Of a stretch of DNA of 31,231 bases, positions 1-7,263 are shown piece after piece. Made by a program: the position numbers and the translations under genes. The DNA comes from Clostridia bacterium (GTDB taxonomy: Bacteria > Bacillota_A > Clostridia > Christensenellales > Aristaeellaceae). The notes below the pieces were generated by a model. That model saw only the letters and a program-made list of their open reading frames with translations, was not told the origin of the DNA and did not search any database. The stretch's first letter is position 1; each line of letters begins with the position of its first letter. Where the stretch lies: assembly GCA_017517815.1 (NCBI GenBank), contig JAFWYA010000092.1, positions 1 to 31,231 of the forward strand, written 5' to 3'.

Positions 1-14
1 GTATTCCTGTCCAT
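1..14 (-). CDS. Possible first codons of a gene leaving the window
   Basis: On the minus strand an ATG at 14-12 (M-D-R-N) follows a good ribosome binding site, AAAAGGAGA at 29-21, with suitable spacing. Only four codons are inside the window, so no product can be named. The start codon and the ribosome binding site both lie in a large inverted repeat (9-86). The same DNA could instead be a plus-strand structured RNA, so this call is tentative. Confidence 0.3.
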
Positions 15-86
15 TCGTATTCTCCTTTTCTTTAGTAGCGGTTGGCAGACCTTCTACTATTCTACCATGGAGCCTTACGAATGGAC
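9..86. other. Long inverted repeat forming a structured RNA element
   Basis: An 11-bp perfect inverted repeat (9-19 with 76-86) encloses a second helix (CTCC 22-25 with GGAG 69-72) and a third (AGTAG near 34-38 with CTACT near 54-58). Read on the minus strand, the helices would bury both the GGAG ribosome binding site and the ATG of the possible gene at 14, like a translational switch. Read on the plus strand, the element is followed at once by a terminator (107-131), as in the 3' end of a small RNA. I do not recognise the family. Confidence 0.4.
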
Positions 87-106
87 TCATAGCTTTAAGC
101 TTTCTG

Positions 107-131
107 AACCCCCGCTCGAAGCGGGGGTTTT
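107..131 (+). terminator. Rho-independent terminator, plus strand
   Basis: The 9-bp stem AACCCCCGC (107-115) and GCGGGGGTT (121-129) is followed by TTTT on the plus strand. The minus strand has no T-run after it, so it should end a transcript running in from the left, whose gene is outside the window or is the structured element at 9-86. Confidence 0.6.
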
Positions 132-140
132 CGTTACACA

Positions 141-175
141 AAAACAGCCCTCTGCCTGAAGCAGAGGGCTGTTTT
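141..175 (-). terminator. Terminator of degV
   Basis: A perfect 15-bp stem (141-155 with 161-175, 5-nt loop) sits at the 3' end of degV and overlaps the first base of its stop codon triplet. On the minus strand it is followed by TTTTTG. The plus strand also has a T-run, so it may work in both directions. Confidence 0.85.
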
Positions 176-1026
176 CAGTTACCGGAGATGAACAGCACGC
201 CCAGCGTGCCAGGGCCGCAGTGGCTGGAAATCACACCGCCTGCGCGGGTGATGAGAATCTCATCAAAATGGTTGAGACTTTCCAGATACTGCCTCACTGC
301 CTCGATATCCTCCGCTTTGCAGCCGGAGTGCGTAATGAACACGCGGTCCTTCACAGCGGTCATGAGGTCAGCCTCCATGTCCTTGGCATAGGTAAGAATG
401 GTACGGGACATGCGTCCGCGGTACTTCTTGGCAGGAGACATACGGCCGTTTTCCACCACAATCTTGGGGTGCAGCTGAAGCGTTCCGCCCACAAGCGCAG
501 CCGCGCCGCTGCACCGGCCGCCGCGATGCAGATAGGTGAGCGTATCCACCACAAAGCTGGCCCGCACATGGGGCTTGAGTTCTTCAACGCAGGCGGCGAT
601 CTGCGCAGCCGTTGCGCCCTGACGGGCCATGAGCGACGCTGCAATCACCAGCAGGCCCATACCTGTGGACAGGTTCGCAGAGTCGATCACCTTCACGCGT
701 TCGCCCGCACCCAGTTTCTCCGCCGCCAGCCGCATAGCGTTGGCCGTGGAAGACATGCTTTCGGAAATGGCCAGACAAACCACCTCAAGGCCTCGTTCAA
801 GGTAGTAAGCCAGTTTTTCTTCGGCATCCGCCTGCGAGCATGCAGCCGTCTTGGGTGTGCTGCGGTTTTCGTCCGACCAGCGGTAAATATCGTCAGGCGT
901 GATGCTGCGGCCGTCTTCAAAGTCCTGCTCGCCCAGAATAATATGCAGGGGCAGGATATCGACGTCATAACGTTCAATCAGTTCAGGCGACAGGTCGCAG
1001 GTACTGTCAGCAATGATTTTAACCAT
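175..1026 (-). CDS. DegV family fatty-acid-binding protein
   Basis: This 283-residue protein matches the DegV/FakB family, which binds a fatty acid and presents it to the FakA kinase for phosphorylation and use in phospholipid synthesis. Visible family signatures are the N-terminal VKIIADSTCDLSPELI, the central SMSSTANAM stretch and the C-terminal SSHCGPGTLGVLF. The start is placed at MVKII, where the family begins and where GAAGGA lies just upstream; an earlier ATG would add 13 unrelated residues. It lies 95 bp downstream of uppP on the same strand with no clear terminator between, so the two may be co-transcribed. No fakA gene is in the window. Which lipid it binds cannot be read from the sequence. 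Confidence 0.9.
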   Translation of the reverse strand: MVKIIADSTCDLSPELIERYDVDILPLHIILGEQDFEDGRSITPDDIYRWSDENRSTPKTAACSQADAEEKLAYYLERGLEVVCLAISESMSSTANAMRLAAEKLGAGERVKVIDSANLSTGMGLLVIAASLMARQGATAAQIAACVEELKPHVRASFVVDTLTYLHRGGRCSGAAALVGGTLQLHPKIVVENGRMSPAKKYRGRMSRTILTYAKDMEADLMTAVKDRVFITHSGCKAEDIEAVRQYLESLNHFDEILITRAGGVISSHCGPGTLGVLFISGN

Positions 1027-1121
1027 TTGTCCTTCATCCTTTTCCATTTTGGGGTACGCTGCCATTTTACACCCCGAAACGAAACTGAAAAGAAACTTTT
1101 TGGATGTACGCGATGGAAAAA

Positions 1122-1979
1122 TCAGCCCATCAGCGACTTCAAAAACGCCGCGCCCTGCGCCGCAGCCTCAGGCGCATTGGTCAAAACGCCAGTGATCTGC
1201 AGGATGATGACCACAATACCCAGTACCGTCACATACAGCGCAAAGCCGTTGAGCGACACTTTGGCGATGAGTTTCAGGAAATAGCGGATGGTAAAGTAGC
1301 CCGTCACGCCGGCCACCACCATGCCCACGATAATGGCGGGCAGGTCGGAGCCGATGCTGATGCCTTGTTCCATCACATTCATCACTTCGCTGAGCAAGCC
1401 GCCCACGATGGCCGGGGCGCTCATCATAAAGCTGAACTTGGCCGCCGTCTGACGGTCCAGCTTTGCCCACACGCCGCCAAAGATAGTGCTGCCGCTGCGG
1501 CTTACGCCGGGCAGCATGCCCACCGCCTGCAGGCATCCCATGGCCAGCGCCTCAAAAATGCCGACCCTGGTTTTTTCCACTTTGCGCTGCGCGTTGCGGC
1601 GGCTGAGCCACTGTGTCAGCACCAGCATCAGGCCGGTCAGCAGAAAGCACACGCCCAGAATGTCGTTGTGCGTTTCCACATAATCCAGCGGCTCGTCAAA
1701 AAGGATCTTTCCGACCAGCGCAGGCAGTGAGGCAATGAACAAAAGCAGCAGCGTGCGGTCCTTGATGGGATGCAGCACCATGTGCAGCCAGTCCTTCCAG
1801 AACACGATGGCCACCGCCGCCAGCGTGCCTACATGCAGCAGAATATTAAACAGCAGCTGATGCTCCACATCCACCCCAAACAGCGCCTGCAGAAGGTTCA
1901 GATGTCCGCTGGAGGAAATGGGCAAAAATTCCGCAAGGCCCTGAAACAGGCCCAAAAATGCAGCTTCCAGAATACTCAT
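1122..1979 (-). CDS. uppP: Undecaprenyl-diphosphate phosphatase UppP (BacA)
   Basis: This 285-residue polytopic membrane enzyme dephosphorylates undecaprenyl pyrophosphate, recycling the lipid carrier used for peptidoglycan. The N-terminal GLFQGLAEFLPISSSGHL contains the glutamate-rich and PISSSGH motifs of the BacA family, and PGVSRSGSTI is the second signature loop. Length is normal for the family. The start chosen is MSILEAAFLG, the usual N-terminus; AGGAAAGGA lies upstream with slightly long spacing, and a longer form beginning 16 residues earlier has no family support. A good promoter lies at 2016-2044. BacA overproduction gives bacitracin tolerance in other species, but the normal role is housekeeping. 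Confidence 0.95.
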   Translation of the reverse strand: MSILEAAFLGLFQGLAEFLPISSSGHLNLLQALFGVDVEHQLLFNILLHVGTLAAVAIVFWKDWLHMVLHPIKDRTLLLLFIASLPALVGKILFDEPLDYVETHNDILGVCFLLTGLMLVLTQWLSRRNAQRKVEKTRVGIFEALAMGCLQAVGMLPGVSRSGSTIFGGVWAKLDRQTAAKFSFMMSAPAIVGGLLSEVMNVMEQGISIGSDLPAIIVGMVVAGVTGYFTIRYFLKLIAKVSLNGFALYVTVLGIVVIILQITGVLTNAPEAAAQGAAFLKSLMG

Positions 1980-2015
1980 CAAATCTTCGTTCCTTTCCTG
2001 TGATTTCCATGTGGG

Positions 2016-2044
2016 AGTATACACCATTTCTCTGCTTCTGTCAC
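2016..2044 (-). promoter_or_regulatory. Promoter of uppP
   Basis: On the minus strand GTGACA (2044-2039) is followed after 17 bp by TATACT (2021-2016), about 37 bp upstream of the uppP start. It diverges from the promoter at 2064-2091. Confidence 0.6.
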
Positions 2045-2063
2045 GTTTTTACACATGATACGT

Positions 2064-2091
2064 TTCAAACCGTGCCACCTTACGGTATAAT
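2064..2091 (+). promoter_or_regulatory. Promoter of the metallo-beta-lactamase-fold gene
   Basis: TTCAAA (2064-2069), a 16-bp spacer and a consensus TATAAT (2086-2091). The AGGAGG ribosome binding site begins at 2098, about where transcription should start, so the 5' leader would be extremely short. Confidence 0.55.
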
Positions 2092-2111
2092 AAGCGCAGG
2101 AGGTGCATGAT

Positions 2112-2963
2112 ATGACCGTTTCGAAAAAAACTGCGGCGATGCTGACCGCCTGCATACTGTGCCTTGCCCTGTGCAGCTGTGTCGCTGCCGAGGGCGTGAG
2201 CGCCCTGTTCATCAACGTTGGCAAGGCAGATGCCGCGCTGTTTTTTCTTGGCGACGAACGTTATCTGGTCGATACCGGCACCAAGGACAGTCACGACCAG
2301 CTTGTGCGCGTGCTGGATGCATATGGAGTGAGCCATCTGGACGGCATATTCGTCACCCACACCGATAAGGATCACGCCGGCGGGCTGAAAAAGCTGCTCA
2401 AAAGCGGCATAACGACGGATATGCTCTATGCAAGTGCTCTGCACAGTGAAATCGATCTGAACGACCACCGCGTAGTCGAAGCCGCCGAAAAGCACGACGC
2501 GCCTCTCACGTGGCTCAAAGCCGGAGAAAAGGTGATGGCAGCGGATGGCTCTGTCTTTCATGTGCTGGGCCCGCTGAGTCAGGACTACGACAACGAAAAC
2601 AACAACTCGCTGGTCCTTCGTCTGGAAACGCCGGAAGGCGCCATGCTGCTGACCGGCGACATGGAGCTGAATGAAGAGGCCGAGCTCATTCAAAACGGGC
2701 TCATCACGCAGGCTGAAGTGCTCAAAGTGCCCCACCACGGCGAGGACGACGCCACCAGCAAGCAGTTTGCGCTCATGGTGCAGCCGCAGTGGTCGGTCAT
2801 CTCCACCAACACCGTTGAAGAGCCGGATACGCCTGACGTGAAGATCACCTCGCGTCTGCAGGCAGCAGGCAGCTCCATCGCCGTTACACAGGACGCGCAG
2901 GTGGGTATTCTTATCACCCTTGAGGACGGGCAGGCGTCCGCCCAGCGCATCGACTGGCAGTAA
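2112..2963 (+). CDS. Secreted metallo-beta-lactamase-fold hydrolase (ComEC C-terminal-like)
   Basis: This 283-residue protein has an N-terminal signal sequence with a possible lipobox (LCSC, residues 20-23), then a metallo-beta-lactamase fold. The metal-binding motif HTDKDH is at 83-88, a GD pair at 182-183 (TGDMEL) and PHHGEDD at 207-213. This arrangement matches the stand-alone relatives of the ComEC C-terminal domain, which are predicted metal-dependent phosphodiesterases or nucleases. No ComEC channel segments are present, so it is not the DNA-uptake channel. The start at 2112 has AGGAGG eight bases upstream; a GTG at 2103 overlaps that site and is rejected. It has its own promoter and a terminator at 2987. 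The substrate is unknown. Confidence 0.8.
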   Translation: MTVSKKTAAMLTACILCLALCSCVAAEGVSALFINVGKADAALFFLGDERYLVDTGTKDSHDQLVRVLDAYGVSHLDGIFVTHTDKDHAGGLKKLLKSGITTDMLYASALHSEIDLNDHRVVEAAEKHDAPLTWLKAGEKVMAADGSVFHVLGPLSQDYDNENNNSLVLRLETPEGAMLLTGDMELNEEAELIQNGLITQAEVLKVPHHGEDDATSKQFALMVQPQWSVISTNTVEEPDTPDVKITSRLQAAGSSIAVTQDAQVGILITLEDGQASAQRIDWQ

Positions 2964-2986
2964 CGCTTTTCATTCTGCAAGCATAG

Positions 2987-3025
2987 GATGGCCTGACGGG
3001 CAACCGTCAAGCCATCTTTTTGTTT
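2987..3025 (+). terminator. Terminator after the metallo-beta-lactamase-fold gene
   Basis: GATGGC (2987-2992) pairs with GCCATC (3011-3016), and TGACGG (2994-2999) pairs with CCGTCA (3004-3009), closed by a GCAA tetraloop and followed by TTTTTGTTTT. The next gene's ribosome binding site starts only four bases later and no separate promoter is visible, so the hairpin may act as an attenuator between the two genes. Confidence 0.8.
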
Positions 3026-3041
3026 TCAGGAGGAAAACCTC

Positions 3042-3599
3042 ATGCGACATTCCTGTCACTGTCCGCCGCACGCCTGCCGTCCGCCGCGGCCTGAAGGCGT
3101 GCTGCTGCCAAAGATTCTCTGCAGCGAAAAGCGTGTTATTCCTCGACTTTGCACAACCCTGCAGGTAAATGGCCTTCCGCCCTGTCAGCCCGTTCGCATT
3201 ATACGAATTGAACCATCCTGCATTCCGCCCACATGGACGTCCGACATGCCGGACAACTGCGGCCGTGTCACGATCAGCCTCTCCATTCCGGTAGAGGTAA
3301 CTGTGTGCGACGACTGCGGCCGCCAGTACACCGGGAACGCCATCTTGGAAGCCGAGACCATTTCCGCCTGTGCCGCACGCCCGGGCTGGCAGCAGCGGCT
3401 GCTGATTCTGCCATGCATCCAGCTTTTGTGCAGCGAACCCGGATGCGGCAGCTGCTTTGATGTGCAGCTGCACCTTACGCTGGACATCTACCTGCTGTGC
3501 CTTCAGCCGCACATGATGCGCCCGCCCGCACCCGCCTGCCCCGATCTGCCGCTTTATCCGCAGCCGACGCATATGTCACAATCCATCCCCTGCCGTTGA
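3042..3599 (+). CDS. Cysteine-rich protein of unknown function
   Basis: The 185-residue product has 18 cysteines, including CDDC (89-92) and CGSC (135-138), and many prolines near both ends. It has no signal peptide or membrane segment. The middle (about 70-160) alternates hydrophobic and polar residues and looks like a beta-rich domain. The start is supported by AGGAGG at 3029-3034. I do not recognise the family. Cysteine-rich proteins of this size in Clostridia include spore-coat and metal-binding proteins, but nothing here decides between these. Its stop codon lies inside the -35 box of the next gene's promoter. Confidence 0.65.
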   Translation: MRHSCHCPPHACRPPRPEGVLLPKILCSEKRVIPRLCTTLQVNGLPPCQPVRIIRIEPSCIPPTWTSDMPDNCGRVTISLSIPVEVTVCDDCGRQYTGNAILEAETISACAARPGWQQRLLILPCIQLLCSEPGCGSCFDVQLHLTLDIYLLCLQPHMMRPPAPACPDLPLYPQPTHMSQSIPCR

Positions 3600-3624
3600 C
3601 AAAGCAAGCCGCATGTTTTACTAT
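3596..3624 (+). promoter_or_regulatory. Strong promoter of the ten-domain surface protein
   Basis: Consensus TTGACA (3596-3601), a 17-bp spacer and TACTAT (3619-3624). The -35 overlaps the TGA stop of the upstream gene. The promoter is also embedded in a hairpin: AAGCCGCA (3606-3613) pairs with TGCGGCTT (3641-3648), followed by TTTT. That hairpin may end the upstream transcript. Confidence 0.75.
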
Positions 3625-3674
3625 GTATATTGGTAATTTGTGCGGCTTTTTTGCCGCGTATGGAGGCTTGCACG

Positions 3675-6600
3675 ATGAAGTTGAAATACTCCCTGCTGCT
3701 TGTGTGCGTGCTGATGCTGCTTTGCGGTACTGCCATGGCCGACAGCATCTCCGGCTGCGCGTATGTGGACGCCAACGAGAACGGCGTGTGCGATTCCGGC
3801 GAGCAGCTGATGAGCGGCGTGCCGCTGACGCTGATGCAGCAGGCAGACGGACAGTGGCAGACCATCGGCCAGACCGTCACCAACGAATATGGCAAATTTT
3901 CGTTTGATCAGCTGCAGAAAACCGAGTACCGCGTGGCATGCAGCCTGCCCGGGCAGGAACTGTATGCCGCTACCATCGGCGGGTCCAGCAAGGTGACGGA
4001 CGGCGTAACGCACCTGGACGTATGCATCGCCTGCGAAGACATCAGCGTGGACGTGGGCCTGCGCCCCTCTGCACGCCTGACTGTGAATGCACTGGCAGAT
4101 TCCGACGGCGATGGCCTGCGCGGCAAGTATGAGCGCGACCTGCCCGGCGTGCAGGTAGAAGTGCTTAGCGGCGACAGCGTGCTGGCTGCAGGCATCACCG
4201 ACAAAAAGGGCGCTGTCAGCCTGACGGCGGCTCCCGGCGAATACACCCTGCGCTATACGCTGCCTGAAAACTACGGCTTTACGCAGATCGCATCCGAAAG
4301 TCATATCGGCCTTTCGAAGCCTGTGACGCTTTCAGCAGGTTCTGAATCAAAGGTCATGGTCACTGCGCGCCCCGTGGGCTTTTTCAGCGGCATGGCGTTT
4401 GAGGACATGAACAACAACGGTGTAATGGATGACGGTGAGCCCGGCGTTCCCGGTGTGACCGTGTATCTGAACGGTCAGCGCACCGGCACCGAGCGCAGCC
4501 TGACCACCGATGACACCGGCGTGTACTATTTTGGCACCCTGCCCGACGACAAATACACCGTTACCGCCGATCTGCCGCAGGGCATGCTGTTTGCGCGCTA
4601 CTCCAAAACCGGCGGCGACAAGCGCAGCATCTTTACCGGCTCCATTGTGGAGCGCGAGTTTTCTGTGAAGAGCTCCGCCAGCGTTTCCAACAAAAACATC
4701 GGCGTTGTGCAGAAGGGCGCCATCAGCGGCACGGCTTTCTTTGACCTGAACTACGACGGTTTGTGGGACGAGGGCGAACCCGGCTACGCAGGCGTGACGG
4801 TCGAAGCCATCAAGCTGAGCAACGGCGACTCCATGGGCAAAGCCGTTACCGGCGAGGACGGCGCGTTCCGGCTGGAAAACCTGCGCGGCGGCGACTATCG
4901 CCTGCGCGCCATTCTGCCCGACGACGGCTCCATTTTCTCTGTCACCATCGAAGGAACTGCCGATCAGGGAAATCTGTTTGCGCACCGCACTTCACGCCGT
5001 GAAAACAGCGTGCAGCCGCTCAGCATCGAAAGCGGCGGCGAGGCCAGCGCGCTCATCGGCGTGGCCCGCGGAGCCAGCGTCAGCGGCACCGTTTTCCAGG
5101 ATGCCGACTACAACGGCACGCTCAATGGCAAGGAAAAGGTACTGTCCGGCGTGAAAGTACGTCTGGTTGACATGAACGGTACAGTCGTCGCCAATGGCTC
5201 AACCAGCGCCAAGGGCGTATATAAGCTGGAAGGCATCATGCCCGGCGAATATACCCTGCAGGTGCAGCGCAAAAACGACTTTGGCTTCACCCGCCTGCGT
5301 CCCTCTGAAAAGGGCGGCAGCCATATCGCCGTGCTCAGCGGCGACTGGGGCGTAAGCAATTCCATGACCATCGCCATGGCCGAAGCCCTCACCGGTGTAA
5401 ACGCCGGTATGCTGCCTGCCGCCACCGTGAGCGGATCGTTCTTCCACGACGTCAACGACAACGGTCTGTGGGATGAAAGCGAACTGGGCATGCTCAGCGC
5501 TGAAGTGCGCCTGCTGAGCGAGGATGGCGAGATCGACCTGTACCAGACGCCTGCCGAGGATGGCAGTTACTTCTTCGACGGCGTAATGCCCGGCAAGTAC
5601 ACGCTGACCTACCTGCTGCCTGAACACTGCGAGATGGCTGCCGTGGTTTCAAATGGCAATACCGTCAAGCACGAGGGGCTTGCCACCAGCACAAAGAGCT
5701 TCAAAATTGAAATGGGCGCCGAGGTGAGCATGCCTCTGGCCGGCGCAGTCACGCTGGGCAGCTTTGGCGGCGGCGTGTTTGTGGACAGCAACGCCAACGG
5801 CCAGCGCGAAGCTGAGGAACCCATGCTGGCCGGCGCTGCCATTGCCCTTACCAGCAGCGTCACCAGCGGCGACATTGTCACGGCTGTGGATGGCGGTTTT
5901 CTGCTGAAGGACCTGCGCCCTGCCGAATATACCCTGTCTATCACCCTGCCGGAGGGCTACATTTTCAGCCATGAAGGCGCGCTGCAGCTGCAGGCGCTTT
6001 CGCAGCAGACGATGGATTGCTCCTGGCAGCAGCTGATTGATCGTACCGAAAAGGTCATTGGCGCTGTACGCCCGGCCAGCATCGCAGGCGAGATCTGGAT
6101 GGATGAAGACCAGAATGGCGCACAGGCCGCCAGCGAGTGGATCATGGAAGGCGTAACGCTGGAACTGGTCGATGATGCTTCCTCTGCTGCCGTGGCCACC
6201 ACCGTTTCCGGCCCCGACGGCTTCCTGTTTGAAAACGTGCGTCCCGGCACCTACACCGTGCGCTTTGATCTGCCCGACCAGGCTGCCTCCGCCAACGCTT
6301 CGGCCTCTACCTTCCAGCAGAAGGGCAATGCCATGGTGCAAAGCGGACTTACCGTCACCGAGGGCGAAAACGTGACCGCCCTCACGACCGGCCTTGTGTC
6401 CCGCACCAGCATCGGCGGCACGGCATGGCTGGATGAAAACGGCCAGCGCAGCCCCGTGGCCGGCGTAGTGATCACCCTTTTCAAAAACGGTGAGACCGTT
6501 GACCGCGCCATGACTGCCGAGGACGGCAGCTACCGTTTTGACGGCCTGTGGCCCGGCGAATACACGCTGGCCTCCAGCCTGCCCAATGGTATGATCTTCG

Positions 6601-7151
6601 TACGCCCAGCCGATCCCAACTATGTCGACGGCGCGTCCTTTATCGACAGCACTGCCGAGGGCATGAGCGACAAATTCGACCTTCTGATGGCTCAGCACCA
6701 GCTCAGCCGCGACGTGCTGTTCATCAAGCCTGCCAAGGTGGGCGACATCGCCTGGCTGGATGAAAACGCCAACGGCCTTGTGGACGGCAGCGAACCCCGC
6801 CTGCCCGGTGTGACTGTACGCCTTGTACAAAACGGTCAGACTGCTTACGAGACGATGACCAATGCCTACGGCTATTACCTGTTTGGCGACGTCTATCCCG
6901 GCGAATATGTGCTTGAGGCCGCTGCCTGGCCGCAGCTGAAGCCCACAACGCCCGTGGAAATCCTGCGCATCATTTCCAGCTGTCTGACCAGCGGCGACGG
7001 CACTAATGCAGCCAGTGATTCCTTCCGCGTGGAAAGCGGCGAAACCAACGCCAATTTCGACCTTGGTTATGTACTGATGGACGGACAAACGCTGCCTGAC
7101 GAAGCGATTGCCGATGCGCCCGGCCGCGACTGGACCCTTGCAAACGAATAA
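3675..7151 (+). CDS. Large secreted protein with ten SdrD-B-like domains
   Basis: This is a 1158-residue exported protein: signal peptide 1-22, then ten domains of about 102-118 residues starting near 23, 134, 236, 349, 467, 583, 696, 802, 912 and 1021. Most open with a motif like G-x-(A/V)-F-x-D-x-N-x-N-G-x-x-D-x-x-E-P, then GV-x-V-x-L, and later G-x-Y-x-F-x-x-L-x-P-G-x-Y-T-L. This is the SdrD B-type / CNA-B-like prealbumin fold; the aspartate-rich opening resembles its calcium loop. No LPXTG motif, C-terminal membrane segment or other anchor is visible, so the protein is either released or held non-covalently. The ATG at 3675 follows TGGAGG. It probably acts as an extended stalk or adhesin, but no binding domain is recognisable. 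Domains 2, 8 and 9 have altered calcium-loop motifs. Confidence 0.85.
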   Translation: MKLKYSLLLVCVLMLLCGTAMADSISGCAYVDANENGVCDSGEQLMSGVPLTLMQQADGQWQTIGQTVTNEYGKFSFDQLQKTEYRVACSLPGQELYAATIGGSSKVTDGVTHLDVCIACEDISVDVGLRPSARLTVNALADSDGDGLRGKYERDLPGVQVEVLSGDSVLAAGITDKKGAVSLTAAPGEYTLRYTLPENYGFTQIASESHIGLSKPVTLSAGSESKVMVTARPVGFFSGMAFEDMNNNGVMDDGEPGVPGVTVYLNGQRTGTERSLTTDDTGVYYFGTLPDDKYTVTADLPQGMLFARYSKTGGDKRSIFTGSIVEREFSVKSSASVSNKNIGVVQKGAISGTAFFDLNYDGLWDEGEPGYAGVTVEAIKLSNGDSMGKAVTGEDGAFRLENLRGGDYRLRAILPDDGSIFSVTIEGTADQGNLFAHRTSRRENSVQPLSIESGGEASALIGVARGASVSGTVFQDADYNGTLNGKEKVLSGVKVRLVDMNGTVVANGSTSAKGVYKLEGIMPGEYTLQVQRKNDFGFTRLRPSEKGGSHIAVLSGDWGVSNSMTIAMAEALTGVNAGMLPAATVSGSFFHDVNDNGLWDESELGMLSAEVRLLSEDGEIDLYQTPAEDGSYFFDGVMPGKYTLTYLLPEHCEMAAVVSNGNTVKHEGLATSTKSFKIEMGAEVSMPLAGAVTLGSFGGGVFVDSNANGQREAEEPMLAGAAIALTSSVTSGDIVTAVDGGFLLKDLRPAEYTLSITLPEGYIFSHEGALQLQALSQQTMDCSWQQLIDRTEKVIGAVRPASIAGEIWMDEDQNGAQAASEWIMEGVTLELVDDASSAAVATTVSGPDGFLFENVRPGTYTVRFDLPDQAASANASASTFQQKGNAMVQSGLTVTEGENVTALTTGLVSRTSIGGTAWLDENGQRSPVAGVVITLFKNGETVDRAMTAEDGSYRFDGLWPGEYTLASSLPNGMIFVRPADPNYVDGASFIDSTAEGMSDKFDLLMAQHQLSRDVLFIKPAKVGDIAWLDENANGLVDGSEPRLPGVTVRLVQNGQTAYETMTNAYGYYLFGDVYPGEYVLEAAAWPQLKPTTPVEILRIISSCLTSGDGTNAASDSFRVESGETNANFDLGYVLMDGQTLPDEAIADAPGRDWTLANE

Positions 7152-7156
7152 AACCC

Positions 7157-7186
7157 AAAACGTTGTCCTCAACGGGCAGCGTTTTT
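7157..7186 (+). terminator. Terminator of the ten-domain protein gene
   Basis: A 12-bp stem with two G-U pairs (7157-7168 with 7174-7185) encloses a 5-nt loop and ends in TTTTT. It directly precedes the -35 of the next promoter. Confidence 0.7.
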
Positions 7187-7189
7187 CTG

Positions 7190-7218
7190 TTGACACAGGC
7201 TGTAAACAGTGATACATT
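7190..7218 (+). promoter_or_regulatory. Promoter of the alcohol dehydrogenase gene
   Basis: TTGACA (7190-7195), a 17-bp spacer and TACATT (7213-7218), 46 bp before the start codon. Confidence 0.75.
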
Positions 7219-7230
7219 ATCCACAGAATC

Positions 7231-7245
7231 CGTTGTGATACAACG
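7231..7245. promoter_or_regulatory. Palindromic operator candidate in front of the dehydrogenase gene
   Basis: CGTTGT (7231-7236), GAT and ACAACG (7240-7245) form a perfect 15-bp palindrome six bases upstream of the AAAGGAG ribosome binding site and just after the predicted transcript start. A repressor bound here would block transcription. Its small half-sites would suit a dimeric winged-helix regulator, but no candidate gene is adjacent. Confidence 0.5.
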
Positions 7246-7263
7246 AAAGGAGAATAGAACAAC

